A stretch of DNA of 64,000 bases from Nitrospira sp. ND1. Its GTDB lineage: Bacteria; Nitrospirota; Nitrospiria; Nitrospirales; Nitrospiraceae. The notes under the pieces are model-generated. The model saw only the letters and a program-made list of their open reading frames with translations. It had not been told where the DNA came from and did no database searches. How positions within the stretch are numbered: position 1 is the first letter of the stretch; the number at the start of each line of letters is the position of its first letter. Positions 17,738 to 26,559 of this stretch are shown piece after piece. A program made the position numbers and the translations under genes. The stretch lies in the NCBI RefSeq assembly GCF_900170025.1, contig NZ_FWEX01000005.1, positions 859,774 through 923,773 on the forward strand, read 5' to 3'.

Positions 17738-18742
17738 ATGTGGAGATCACTCGCAGCCACCGCCGCGCTCACCGTTACACTGACTCTCCCCGCTCTTGTC
17801 GTGGCGCAAGAGGCGCCCGCCACTCAGAAATCGCTGCCTGAACAACTCGTCGACGCCTTCAACGGCGTGTTCGGTGTCCATCCTGGAATGCGCGCCAATC
17901 ACCCGAAAGGCGTCGCCCTGGAAGGCACGTTCACTCCTGCCGCTTCGGCGGCCTCGGTGAGCAAAGCCGCTCACCTGCAAAAGAAGAAGACTCCGGTTCC
18001 GGTCACAGTGCGGTTCTCCGCCGGATCAGGGCAGCCGAACGTTCCGGACACCAGCCAGATGCCGCGCGGTATGGCCGTTAAGTTTTCACTTCCCGACGGG
18101 TCCAAGACGGATCTCGTGGTCCTTTCGTTCAACGGATTTCCCGTGGCCACGGCGGAGGAGTTCAAGGACTTTCTGCTCGCGGTTGGGGCCAGCGGACCCG
18201 ATGCTCCAAAACCCACAGCTATCGAGACGTTTCTGGGCGCCCATCCGGCTGCCAAACATTTCGTGGAGAGCCCGAAGCCACAACCGGTGAGTTACGCCAC
18301 GCTGCCCTATTTCGGGATCAACTCCTTCAAGTTCACGAACGCGAAAGGCGCCGTCACATTCGGTCGTTATCAACTCCGACCCGTGGCGGGCGAGCACTTT
18401 CTCACCCAGGAACAATTGGCCACGGCGGAGCCCGATTATCTGACCACTGAGATACGTGAACGGGTGCGCCGAAGTCCCGCCAAGTTCAAACTAATGCTGC
18501 AGGTGGCGGAGAAAGACGACCAGATCGACGATCCCACGATCGTGTGGCCGGATACTCGCAAGCAGATCGAATTGGGCACGATCACCATCACCAAGGCCGT
18601 GGCGGACAGCCAAGCCGCCGAGAAGAAGTTATTCTTCATGCCGGGAGCATTGGTTCCCGGTATCGAAGCTGCCGATCCGATGATCGCTGCCCGTTCAGCG
18701 TCCTATATCGTGTCTCTGTCGCGACGAGCCCAGGCTCAATGA
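17738..18742 (+). CDS. Secreted catalase-related peroxidase
   Basis: A 334-residue protein with a signal peptide (MWRSLAATAALTVTLTLPAL then VVAQ) and a small catalase-fold domain. Family blocks include GMRANHPKGVALEGTF, VTVRFSAGSGQPNVPD, PRGMAVKF and FGINSFKFTNAKG. It is much shorter than true catalases, like the SrpA-type catalase-related peroxidases that use organic peroxides or peroxide in the periplasm. Haem binding is expected from the family. The frame is open 21 codons further upstream, but GAGGAGG lies just before the ATG at 17738. It stands alone and ends at a terminator shared with a convergent gene. Confidence 0.88.
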   Translation: MWRSLAATAALTVTLTLPALVVAQEAPATQKSLPEQLVDAFNGVFGVHPGMRANHPKGVALEGTFTPAASAASVSKAAHLQKKKTPVPVTVRFSAGSGQPNVPDTSQMPRGMAVKFSLPDGSKTDLVVLSFNGFPVATAEEFKDFLLAVGASGPDAPKPTAIETFLGAHPAAKHFVESPKPQPVSYATLPYFGINSFKFTNAKGAVTFGRYQLRPVAGEHFLTQEQLATAEPDYLTTEIRERVRRSPAKFKLMLQVAEKDDQIDDPTIVWPDTRKQIELGTITITKAVADSQAAEKKLFFMPGALVPGIEAADPMIAARSASYIVSLSRRAQAQ

Positions 18743-18780
18743 CGCCAGAACAATAGCTGGATTGCGCCTGATGGTATCGC

Positions 18781-18815
18781 CACCCGGTTGCGGATCATGA
18801 ACCGGGCGTGCTTTT
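18781..18815. terminator. Terminator between convergent genes
   Basis: CACCCGGTT pairs with AACCGGGcGTG across a ten-base loop and is followed by CTTTT, ending the catalase-like transcript. It touches the stop codon of the convergent DUF1398 gene. Confidence 0.7.
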
Positions 18816-19230
18816 AATCGCGAACGCGTGATTTCGGCTCCGCGCCGGGGAACCACTCGGTGTGCTGATCCCCTTGCCTGCCCAAATATGTCACGCGCGC
18901 GCCCTTCAGAAACGCAAAGTAGCCCTGCACTCCGGCTCGCATGGCCCGTTGTGAGAACTCACGAAACTGCTGCCCGTCCTGCTGACTATCCAGAATCGTC
19001 TGGCGCAATGCGGCCACATCAAAGTCCTTCGCGACAGCCGGCAACCCTTCGAAGGTCAGCGGAGCGACGACGCTTGCGGCGTTCGTCCCGTAGAATGTGA
19101 ACTGCAGCAGGATGTAATCCACATGGTAGTACTCGACACCGGCCTGAATAAGATTCCGCACGATCTCCGGAAACGGCAGCGAGCCGGTGAGGCTGGCACG
19201 AGCGGCTTGAAGTACAAGGTCGGAATTCAC
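18814..19230 (-). CDS. DUF1398 family protein
   Basis: A 138-residue cytoplasmic protein matching the DUF1398 (YbcV-like) family. Typical segments are FPEIVRNLIQAGVEYYHVDY, the phrase FYGTNAASVVAP, and a C-terminal sheet with GVQGYFAFLKGARVTYLGRQ. Function of the family is unknown. GGAGG lies a few bases before the ATG. It is convergent with the catalase-like gene; upstream is a partial R4 repeat. Confidence 0.8.
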   Translation of the reverse strand: MNSDLVLQAARASLTGSLPFPEIVRNLIQAGVEYYHVDYILLQFTFYGTNAASVVAPLTFEGLPAVAKDFDVAALRQTILDSQQDGQQFREFSQRAMRAGVQGYFAFLKGARVTYLGRQGDQHTEWFPGAEPKSRVRD

Positions 19231-19262
19231 GCGGCCTCCTTCTCAGAGCAAAAAAACTCTCC

Positions 19263-19297
19263 AAATCGGGTCAGGTCTTGCAATCACACATTCTCCC
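19263..19297. repeat. R4 dispersed repeat, short copy
   Basis: Contains TCGGGTCAGGTCTTGCAATC followed by ACACATTC, the first ~30 bases of the R4 unit seen in full at 17506 and 23400. It lies between the DUF1398 start and the end of the next minus-strand gene. Confidence 0.55.
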
Positions 19298-19327
19298 TAC
19301 CGCCGTAGAAACTCACACCAGGCACAG

Positions 19328-19747
19328 TTATCTCGTCCTTGCCCGGTTCATTTTCCAAACGAGAACGGCAGCAACTATCGTGAGCGGCACCAGGAGCAAG
19401 AGCCCGATTGAGAGGCTGTATACGGGCGCGCCGAGCAAGCCGGAGTTTCGGGAATCGTGATAATCGACCCCGTTGGCAGCGATAAACGAGGCGACCAGCA
19501 AGCCGACAGACGAAACGACCACCACGCGCAGGAGCCACCACCAGCCGCCCCCTCCCGGCAGATAGGACGTCAAAAATGTGAGGGGAATCCCGGCCAACGG
19601 AATCGCAAGCCAGAGTGTCTCGAGGAACTCGTTGCCTGCAGGTGTCGAAGGTTCATTCCCCGCCGCAACGAAATAGACCACAAGGCTGATGGCGATCCAC
19701 AGTCCTTCGGGCCCAAGCAGTATAGAGACGACAGGCCGCATCACCAC
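19328..19747 (-). CDS. Four-helix membrane protein of unknown function
   Basis: A 139-residue inner-membrane protein with about four hydrophobic segments (near residues 5-28, 47-62, 69-92 and 108-131) and a short basic C-terminus. A GGGG-WWW turn follows the second segment. I do not recognise the family. It precedes DUF1398 on the same strand; three small minus-strand genes (19328, 19787, 20072) are closely spaced and may share a transcript. Confidence 0.6.
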   Translation of the reverse strand: MVMRPVVSILLGPEGLWIAISLVVYFVAAGNEPSTPAGNEFLETLWLAIPLAGIPLTFLTSYLPGGGGWWWLLRVVVVSSVGLLVASFIAANGVDYHDSRNSGLLGAPVYSLSIGLLLLVPLTIVAAVLVWKMNRARTR

Positions 19748-19786
19748 CTCGGGGCGGCACCCTGGCTCCGCGACGAGGACACTCGT

Positions 19787-20050
19787 CTAGCGTCGTCCGG
19801 CCTTCCGGAGCAACTCTTTCTTGCCGCGCGGCAGGTGAAAGTCGCACTGCAGCCGGCGGAAGAACTCCACTCCTTCCAGCCTTGCGAGGTCCGCCGGTAT
19901 CGCGACTTCTTTCAACGACTGCCCTTTCATCGGCTCGATCCGGATATGCACCGGCTTTCCCTTGTGATCCTTACCGGGGATGAGCACGCCTCCCCCCAGG
20001 ATCGCACCCTTCTTATCTGTCAACACATGCATGGTCCGTTTGGCTTTCAC
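19787..20050 (-). CDS. Small conserved-looking protein, function unknown
   Basis: An 87-residue soluble, basic protein beginning MKAKRTMHVLTDKKGAILGG, with short strands and loops and a C-terminal QCDFHLPRGKKELLRK. No motif I can name. AAGGAGG is placed seven bases before the ATG, so translation is likely. It lies 21 bases downstream of the 100-residue gene on the same strand and is probably cotranscribed with it. Confidence 0.6.
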   Translation of the reverse strand: MKAKRTMHVLTDKKGAILGGGVLIPGKDHKGKPVHIRIEPMKGQSLKEVAIPADLARLEGVEFFRRLQCDFHLPRGKKELLRKAGRR

Positions 20051-20071
20051 TGGCGACCTCCTTCGGAACGT

Positions 20072-20374
20072 CTATACGTTGCCCCCGCCTTGAATCGTAA
20101 AATGGGCCAATTCCTCCCCGATGTTCGTCACGGTCACCGAATAGACGATGGGGCTTGGCGAACCGGGATGCAAGCGAATGGGCTTCTTCTCTTTGGTGTG
20201 CTGGCTGACCATGAGCCGCACCGGATTGATCCCGACGCCGTCGGCCATAATCCATTGTGCACCGAAATCATGCCCGCCCCATTCCGCCTCGTTCACCAGG
20301 CCCCCGAGGGCGATATGAACACGCGTGGATTGACCGGGCGCCAGCCAGAAATCTCCGACCTGATTAAATGCCAT
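20072..20374 (-). CDS. Small beta-rich protein, function unknown
   Basis: A 100-residue protein without a signal peptide. Alternating hydrophobic residues (WLAPGQSTRVHIALGG, SPIVYSVTVTNIGEELAHFT) suggest an Ig-like beta sandwich, of the kind found in cell-adhesion or structural domains. GGAGG lies close to the ATG. It is the first gene of the small minus-strand group and starts about 190 bases from the divergent YdjM-like gene. Confidence 0.6.
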   Translation of the reverse strand: MAFNQVGDFWLAPGQSTRVHIALGGLVNEAEWGGHDFGAQWIMADGVGINPVRLMVSQHTKEKKPIRLHPGSPSPIVYSVTVTNIGEELAHFTIQGGGNV

Positions 20375-20566
20375 AAAGCACCTCCCTCCAAGAGTTCGGG
20401 CGCATTATAGCGAACGGGTATGCGCAGGGGAATCCGAATTCCCGTCGGACATGATCGTTCCGACTCTGCAGCGATCTTCCGTCATTGGGAACGTCGCGAA
20501 GTAGCCTCGTCGTGAGGCCTCCGACTATAATGAGGTCGCGGAAAGTCCCGTGAGGAAAGACAGCGC

Positions 20567-21085
20567 ATGGATATCATCTCGCATGGTCTCTGGGGAGCGT
20601 TCGCGTTTGGACGTCGCAACCGCACAAGCTTCTCCCTCGCCTTTGCGATTGGGATGGCGCCGGATCTGTTCTCGTTCGGCATCCTGTGGGTGGCGGCCAC
20701 ACTGGGTCTGTCGCCGACGCCTGATTTCAGTCACGGCACACCGCCGGAATCCACCATTCCGCCCTACGTTCATTATCTCTACAATGTCACCCATAGTTTC
20801 GTGCTGTTTCTCGCCGTCTTTGCCTTGCTCTGGCTCTGGACGAAGCGGCCGGTCTGGGAACTCGGCGCCTGGGGCTTGCACGTGTTGGTCGACATTCCCA
20901 CCCATTCCTTCGCCTTCTTTCCAACGCCCTTTCTCTGGCCTCTCTCTGATTGGAAATTCGACGGGTGGCAGTGGAATCAGTCAGCCATTCTCATCCCGAA
21001 CTTCACGGTGCTGTTCCTGCTCTATGCCTGGTTCCTCCTGCAGCAGGGACGTCCCGCCCTCAGGCCAGAACGGGTGCGCGAGTGA
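20567..21085 (+). CDS. YdjM/DUF457-like membrane-bound metal-dependent hydrolase
   Basis: A 172-residue integral membrane protein. It begins MDIISHGLWGAFAFG and contains IGMAPDLFSFG and HVLVDIPTHSFAFF, so conserved His and Asp residues occupy the positions seen in the DUF457/YdjM group of predicted membrane metal-dependent hydrolases. About four hydrophobic helices. The substrate of such proteins is unknown. It stands alone, with no close neighbour on its strand. Confidence 0.72.
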   Translation: MDIISHGLWGAFAFGRRNRTSFSLAFAIGMAPDLFSFGILWVAATLGLSPTPDFSHGTPPESTIPPYVHYLYNVTHSFVLFLAVFALLWLWTKRPVWELGAWGLHVLVDIPTHSFAFFPTPFLWPLSDWKFDGWQWNQSAILIPNFTVLFLLYAWFLLQQGRPALRPERVRE

Positions 21086-21197
21086 ACTGACCTGATTCCG
21101 ATCCCACGTCCCAGCCAGCCATTTCCCTCCTTCGCATCGACCACAGATCCGCAGACCGAACCTCTCGCTCGCACTCATTTCGCCGGACTGGAATGAC

Positions 21198-21320
21198 GTG
21201 GTGCAAGCGCTCTCGACGATCTCAGATGTAGAGCGGGTAAGGCAGTATCAGAAGCTGATCGAGCTGGAACTGCTCAAGATGAACACGTTCGTCGCCGCTG
21301 AAATGACGCCCAACCTGTGA
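21198..21320 (+). CDS. Possible small gene or gene remnant
   Basis: In the 344-base gap between the YdjM-like gene and the next gene there is one coding-like stretch. From a GTG at 21198 it reads VVQALSTISDVERVRQYQKL, then IELELLKMNTFVAAEMTPNL and stop. The helical pattern looks like real protein and stays open upstream of the GTG, so this may be the tail of a lost gene. I recognise no family and see no good ribosome site. The remainder of the gap shows nothing. Confidence 0.25.
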   Translation: MVQALSTISDVERVRQYQKLIELELLKMNTFVAAEMTPNL

Positions 21321-21429
21321 GCTGCCGGTGTGACGATGCCCGGACTCATGATGCGAGTGCTGAAGGACGCCCGGACGAGACATCCCGAGAACGCGCAGCG
21401 GACGATTGCGGGGCCCCACCGATGAAGCG

Positions 21430-21831
21430 CTAGGCCGGAGTCGGGTCCGCCTGGGACGGCTTACGACGCCGTCTGGCAGCCACGAGGTGCGCACCGAGCA
21501 CACTCATCCCAAAAGCCGTCACAAGGAGGGCCGGCCATACTAAGGACTTCAGCCAACCGGAGCTTGAGATGGTTGCGGGCCACAACCAGGCCACCCAGGG
21601 TAACGCCGACCCCACGAGGGAGAACGCCGCATGAATCGGAGGCAGGCGGAAGAGCCACACGAGGAGCGCTCCCGATAGCGCATACACAGGAGGCAGGAAA
21701 AGCAGGAGAACAAACACGCCGTTAAACATGGCCGCGAAACTGAGAAAAAACCAGAGGAAGCCTGTCAGAAACCCGGCGAACATTCCCACGCCTGTCCGCC
21801 CGCCCCGCTGGTGCCGGCTGTCCATGGGCAC
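21430..21831 (-). CDS. Membrane protein of unknown function
   Basis: A 133-residue protein with about four hydrophobic segments between residues 17 and 118 and a basic C-terminus (ARRRRKPSQADPTPA). The N-terminal ~15 residues are hydrophilic, so translation could also start at the methionine in GVGMFAGFLTG. No family recognised. It lies alone between the YdjM-like gene and the histidine kinase. Confidence 0.5.
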   Translation of the reverse strand: MPMDSRHQRGGRTGVGMFAGFLTGFLWFFLSFAAMFNGVFVLLLFLPPVYALSGALLVWLFRLPPIHAAFSLVGSALPWVAWLWPATISSSGWLKSLVWPALLVTAFGMSVLGAHLVAARRRRKPSQADPTPA

Positions 21832-22168
21832 AGTGTAGCTCCGGACCGGAAGAGCACCAAGGAGTTTTACGTTCGACGCCTATTTCTTCGCATGCGCGCG
21901 GCCTGACTGTTTCGTTCATCCCGTGCCTTCGACACTTCGCGCCAGGCAGCGGCTGCCGGCGAGGCCCTGGAGGGAGGCTTTGGCTACCGCATCGAAGCAC
22001 GTCCGCCGTGCGACCTGACCGATCCTTCGACGTCCATCACCACATTATGCACGGCGAGTTCCTGCAAACAGGACTCCAACGCCCCTCCAGCGCCAATGCG
22101 GGAACCTTGCCTCTCTGCCTGAGCAGAGACGTCTTGCACGACTGTAGCGGTTTCACTAAGATCCGCCC

Positions 22169-23392
22169 ATGACGCCACCGTCCCTACCTCTCCCGCATGA
22201 CCATCCAGAACGGCCGTCGACTCACGGTGCACCCGCCCCCCATCCCGATGCGCCTCGGCCGAGCGAGGCAGAACTTGATCGATTTTTCGAGCTGTCATTG
22301 GACATGCTCTGCATTGCGAACGCGGAGAGCTATTTCACTCGCCTGAGTCCCGCGTTCACGCGCACATTGGGCTGGAGCCTCGAGGAATTGATGAGTCGAC
22401 CGTTCCTCGACTTCGTCCATCCCGACGACCGGGCCAACACGCTCCAAGAGGTCGAGCGTCAGATCGGCAGGGGCGAACCGGTCCTGGAATTTCAGAACCG
22501 CTATCAGCACAAAGACGGCTCCTGGCGATTGCTGTCGTGGAAGTCCTCCCCGCACCCGGATGGCAGGCTCTATGCCATCGCGCGAGACGTCACCGACCGT
22601 GAGCTGGCAGCGCAGGCGTTACGACGGTCCCATGAAGAGTTAGAGCGGCGCGTGCAGGAGCGCACGGCAGAACTCCAGCAGCGCAATCGTGATTTGGAAA
22701 CCTTGCTGTACGTGAGCTCTCACGATCTGCGTGAGCCCCTGCGCTCGATCTCGAACTTCTCGCAACTGGTACGCGAACGATACGGCACCTGCCTGGACGC
22801 AAAGGGCCTCGATTACATCGATCGCGTGATTCGGGCGGCACAACGGATGTATCAGCTCATGGAGGATCTGCTCACACTCTCGAGGGCACAACGCATGGAG
22901 ATGCCCTACGAAGAGGTCCGTGGCGAGGACTTGGTCAAGGCAGCATGGGCACAACTCGATGAGACGATTCGACGCACGAGAGCACGCATCCAGGTGGCCA
23001 CCGACTTTCCCTCGTTCCGCGTCAATAAAACCTGGGTCACGCAAGCGCTCTACAATTTAATTGGGAATGCGTTGAAGTTTCATCGGGCCGGCGAGGCCCC
23101 TGAGATCGACCTGGCCCCTTACAGCCTCATGGAGGGCTCCGACCACAGGGTCGGCCTCGTGGTGCGGGACCGGGGGATCGGGGTTGAACCGGAACAGGCA
23201 CAGCGGATCTTCCATCTGTTTTACCGGGCGGTGGGGCGCGAGGTGCACGGCACCGGCGCGGGACTGGCCATTGTCCAACAAGTTGCGCATCGGCATGGAG
23301 GCCGGGCCTGGGTGCAACCACGGGAAGGCGGCGGATCTGAATTTGTGCTGCTGTTCGGCAGCCACTCGACCATCGACACCAAGCCTACGTAA
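22169..23392 (+). CDS. PAS-domain sensor histidine kinase
   Basis: A 407-residue soluble histidine kinase. A PAS domain with PAC tail covers about 35-150 (FFELSLDMLCIANAE, then YAIARDVTDRELAAQ), a coiled coil follows, and the kinase core has His185 in YVSSHDLREPLRSISNFSQL, the N box LYNLIGNALKFH, and G boxes DRGIGVEPEQ and HGTGAGLAIVQQVAHRHGG. There are no membrane segments, so it senses a cytoplasmic signal, perhaps a bound ligand. The core resembles the phytochrome-like kinase subgroup. No response regulator lies nearby. R4 repeat copy 3 starts eight bases after the stop. Confidence 0.9.
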   Translation: MTPPSLPLPHDHPERPSTHGAPAPHPDAPRPSEAELDRFFELSLDMLCIANAESYFTRLSPAFTRTLGWSLEELMSRPFLDFVHPDDRANTLQEVERQIGRGEPVLEFQNRYQHKDGSWRLLSWKSSPHPDGRLYAIARDVTDRELAAQALRRSHEELERRVQERTAELQQRNRDLETLLYVSSHDLREPLRSISNFSQLVRERYGTCLDAKGLDYIDRVIRAAQRMYQLMEDLLTLSRAQRMEMPYEEVRGEDLVKAAWAQLDETIRRTRARIQVATDFPSFRVNKTWVTQALYNLIGNALKFHRAGEAPEIDLAPYSLMEGSDHRVGLVVRDRGIGVEPEQAQRIFHLFYRAVGREVHGTGAGLAIVQQVAHRHGGRAWVQPREGGGSEFVLLFGSHSTIDTKPT

Positions 23393-23399
23393 TGCACAC

Positions 23400-23505
23400 C
23401 AAATCGGGGTCAGGTCTTGCAATCACACATTCCCCGGCGCACCGCAGGCCACTCCTCCCCCTTCCACCTCATTCGGTCTCGTTCCCCGATCGACTCACTC
23501 GGCAG
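23400..23505. repeat. R4 dispersed repeat, copy 3
   Basis: Contains ATCGGGGTCAGGTCTTGCAA, then CCTTCCACCTCATTCGGTCTCG and ACTCACTCGGCA, parallel over ~105 bases to 17506-17613. It occupies the first part of the 387-base gap before the methyltransferase gene; the rest holds no supported gene, only that gene's likely promoter and an AAGGAAAG-type inverted repeat near 23675. Confidence 0.65.
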
Positions 23506-23779
23506 CTCGGCCTATGGTTTCCCCTGCTCGCCCGCCTCATCTCCCGGTCCATCCGCTGCTTGAACAACTTGTCGGCGCATGGTCCCGTCCCATTCGATCT
23601 GCTTGCGACTGTCCGGCTGCCTTATAGAACGGCAACGTAGCCCGGCACGAGTTCTGAAATTGGAGCATCGTCCTTTCTTGAAAGAAAAGAAATTTAATGA
23701 GGCGCCCATACCGTGTATAACGTTTTCCCGAGGACAGGGAACATCGGCTTCATTCACATCATACCCGGAGGAACCCGGC

Positions 23780-24814
23780 ATGCCTGAGAACAATCACAGC
23801 AACGCTCCGCTGCCACCCCCGCACGTCCAATTGATACAGATGGCCATGGCCCACTGGGTCTCCCGCATTGCCTACGTCGCCGCCAAACTGGGATTGGCCG
23901 ACCACCTCGCGAGCGGGCCGAAGACTGCCGACGACCTCGCCGGGCCCACGGGAACCCATGCCCCTTCGCTTTATCGCCTGATGCGGGCACTCACGAACCT
24001 CAATATCCTCACCGAGGACGCCACGCACCGCTTTGCCTTAACGCCGCTCGGGGAGGCGCTCAAGACCGGCGCGCCGGGATCGGCACGGCCTTCGATCCTG
24101 ACACTGGCCAGCGACTGGATGTCGCGAGGCTGGGAGCAATTGCTCTATTCGGTGCAGACCGGGGGCTGTGGATTTGAGCAATCGCTGGGGATGCCCCTGT
24201 TCGACTGGCTGGCCAAGCATCCCGAGGATGCGTCGTTGTTCAGCGAAACGATGATGGGGTTTCATGGCGCGGAGCCGGCAGCCATCACCGCCGCCTACGA
24301 TTTTTCCGGCTTATCGACCCTGATCGACGTGGGCGGGGCCACGGGACATCTCCTGACGACGATTCTCACCGGCAATCCCGCATCACGCGGCATCCTCTAC
24401 GACCTGCCTCATGTGGTTCGCGACGCACCGGCGCTGATTCAGGCCAGGGGCCTGGCTGACCGCGTGACGATCGAGGCCGGTAGTTTTTTTGATCGTGTGC
24501 CGGGCGGGGGCGATGCCTATCTGCTGTCGCACATCATCCACGATTGGACCGAGTCGCAATGCCTCACCATTCTCGGCCACTGCCGCCGCGCGATGACACC
24601 CGGCAGCCGCTTGTTGATCATCGAGATGGTGCTGCCGTCCGACAACGCTCCGCATCCGGGTAAGATGCTCGATATGATGATGCTCGTGGGTCCGGGCGGA
24701 CAGGAACGCACGGAATCTGAGTACCGTGAGCTGCTCGGCAAAGCCGGATTCCGTCTCACCCGGCTCGTGCCGACGGACACAGCCGTGAGCGTCGTCGAAG
24801 CGGTGCTCGCATAA
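23780..24814 (+). CDS. Class I O-methyltransferase (COMT/hydroxyneurosporene type)
   Basis: A 344-residue S-adenosylmethionine-dependent methyltransferase. The N-terminal winged-helix dimerisation region (about 15-110) is followed by LIDVGGATGHLLTTIL, the SAM-binding motif at 182-189, then LSHIIHDWTESQC, which holds the catalytic His of plant COMT-like enzymes, and PGSRLLIIEMVLP. It methylates a hydroxyl of a small aromatic, polyketide or carotenoid-type molecule; the substrate is not evident. GGAGGA stands just before the ATG, and the upstream open frame is not needed. Stands alone. Confidence 0.88.
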   Translation: MPENNHSNAPLPPPHVQLIQMAMAHWVSRIAYVAAKLGLADHLASGPKTADDLAGPTGTHAPSLYRLMRALTNLNILTEDATHRFALTPLGEALKTGAPGSARPSILTLASDWMSRGWEQLLYSVQTGGCGFEQSLGMPLFDWLAKHPEDASLFSETMMGFHGAEPAAITAAYDFSGLSTLIDVGGATGHLLTTILTGNPASRGILYDLPHVVRDAPALIQARGLADRVTIEAGSFFDRVPGGGDAYLLSHIIHDWTESQCLTILGHCRRAMTPGSRLLIIEMVLPSDNAPHPGKMLDMMMLVGPGGQERTESEYRELLGKAGFRLTRLVPTDTAVSVVEAVLA

Positions 24815-24905
24815 AGTCACATCTGACGTGAGCGAAGAGCACGGCGGCAGACAGGGCTCCCTCCGTACTCCTGGCGCTTTCTCGACTCAGGACGTCCCCG
24901 CCGGC

Positions 24906-26081
24906 TCAGTCGATGATGCGACTGGCCCGCAGGTCGCCCGGCTGATTGGGCAGCAGCATGATGCAGTTCGGGTTGAACCCCTGCGCCTTCAGCGTGTCGA
25001 TGTTCCCCAAAACCTTATCCGCCTTCAAGTCGATCACTGTGATGGACCCATCGTTCATGCCGTCCAGATTGAGGAAGCTGTTCTGGACGAACAGGTAGCG
25101 CTCGTCCGGCGACAGGACGCTGTGGTGCGCACCGCCCGCGGCGGCGATCGTCTTGAGAAACTTCGGTTGCCGGGGATCGCTGTTGTCGTACAGATTGACG
25201 AAACCCGGTTTGGCCGTCGTGACGAACAGGCGGTCCCCCTTGGCGTTGTAGAGCATTTCGAGCGGCATGCCCTGCTGCCGGGAGCCAAAGTCATCGGCCT
25301 GATGGAACGAAAAGGTTCTGCTTGCCGGGTCCCACACCCCGGCCCACAACGTTCCTTCGAGCATATTGGTGATATGCACGACAGGAGGATTCGCATTGGG
25401 ACTGAACATCACTTCCACGGGAGCGGCTTTTGCCGGAGATGGTTTCGACGAGACCTTGTGCGTTGAGAGCACCTTGCCGCTGGCGGCCTCCAGCACCGTG
25501 ATCGAATCACCCGCATCGGACATATCCGGCTTGACGGTACTGGTCACGAGCAGGCGATCGATGCCGTTGTGAATCGCAATGCCGTGCGGATACTGAATCG
25601 TCGCCAGGGACGGCTTCGCGGCGCTGACCGTTTTGATCGGCGTATCGAGGAGCGCGTCCCCCATGATGACGTTGTCCGAGCCCATGCAGGTCAGGTACCA
25701 GGTCCGGTTATCTTCCGACACGGCGAGATCCTCCCCCATCTGACAGTCCGGCACGTCGATCGCCTGAAGCCGATAGGGAAACGTCCTGAGATTCACGACA
25801 TGCAGAATGCTTTTCCCCAGCGCCGTGATATAGGCTTTGCTCCGATCGCGATTGAAGAAAATATGGTGCGCCACGAGATCGGGCGGCAGTGGAATCTCCA
25901 TCAGAATCTTCCCGAAGTTCCCGGACTCGGGATCGATGTCCATGATGGCAATCCCCTCCCGTCTCACCGGCTGGTCCGGCTTACTCTCATAGTTGAGCAG
26001 GGCCAGGATTTCCGCCGATGCGAGGGTGGAGCACGAAAGCAACAACCCCAGGGTGAACGCGAACAATTTATATGGTTTCAT
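24906..26081 (-). CDS. Exported beta-propeller (YVTN/lactonase-like) protein
   Basis: A 391-residue protein with a signal peptide (KLFAFTLGLLLSCSTLASAE) and repeated blades such as KAYITALGKSILHVVNLRT, DRLLVTSTVKPD, DERYLFVQNSFLNLDG and GSITVIDLKADKVLGNID. The pattern is that of YVTN/lactonase-type beta-propellers, which act in the periplasm as binding or hydrolytic proteins. The start at 26081 has AAGGAGG directly before it; the open frame extends 12 codons further. It is downstream of an AhpD-like gene and a methyltransferase on the same strand. Confidence 0.82.
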   Translation of the reverse strand: MKPYKLFAFTLGLLLSCSTLASAEILALLNYESKPDQPVRREGIAIMDIDPESGNFGKILMEIPLPPDLVAHHIFFNRDRSKAYITALGKSILHVVNLRTFPYRLQAIDVPDCQMGEDLAVSEDNRTWYLTCMGSDNVIMGDALLDTPIKTVSAAKPSLATIQYPHGIAIHNGIDRLLVTSTVKPDMSDAGDSITVLEAASGKVLSTHKVSSKPSPAKAAPVEVMFSPNANPPVVHITNMLEGTLWAGVWDPASRTFSFHQADDFGSRQQGMPLEMLYNAKGDRLFVTTAKPGFVNLYDNSDPRQPKFLKTIAAAGGAHHSVLSPDERYLFVQNSFLNLDGMNDGSITVIDLKADKVLGNIDTLKAQGFNPNCIMLLPNQPGDLRASRIID

Positions 26082-26183
26082 GGTGGCCTCCTTTTCGATT
26101 GTCGAAATTGGACTCACTTTGGCTGAGTACGTTGTCCAGGCGTATGCACGGCCGGCTCTCTCGGCCCGCCGCCCCCCTCACAT

Positions 26184-26528
26184 TCACTTCATCGCATGGG
26201 TGCCATGCGTGATGGCCCCGCCTGCGCGCAAGGCCGCTGCCACGAGCACCGATTCGGCGATCTCCGGGTCCGACGCGCCATACTCTCTTGCCTTGTTCGT
26301 ATGCAGTTCGATGCAGTAGGGACATTGCGTGGTGAACGCCACGGCCATGGCCATCAATTCCTTGTACTTCACCGGAATCGCGCCGGCTGCCAGCGCGGCC
26401 TTGTCGAAGGCCACGAATGCCTTCATGGCCTCGGGGGCGTGCGTCCCCAGATCCTTCATCTTTTCCAGATTCGTCATGTCATACAGGCTCGTCGTCTGAT
26501 CCATCTCGGTTGTGGTCGCGTTCGTCAT
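26184..26528 (-). CDS. AhpD-like carboxymuconolactone decarboxylase family protein
   Basis: A 114-residue alpha-helical protein of the CMD/AhpD family. The redox CxxC and downstream His are seen in TTQCPYCIELHTNKAREYGA, the arrangement of AhpD-like alkylhydroperoxidases, which reduce peroxides through a disulfide. AAGGAG precedes the ATG at 26528. It is 31 bases downstream of a methyltransferase gene, with the beta-propeller next; the three may form one transcript. Role in peroxide defence is an inference from the motif. Confidence 0.88.
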   Translation of the reverse strand: MTNATTTEMDQTTSLYDMTNLEKMKDLGTHAPEAMKAFVAFDKAALAAGAIPVKYKELMAMAVAFTTQCPYCIELHTNKAREYGASDPEIAESVLVAAALRAGGAITHGTHAMK

Positions 26529-26559
26529 GATGCATCTCCTTTGTATGGGCAATCGAGGC

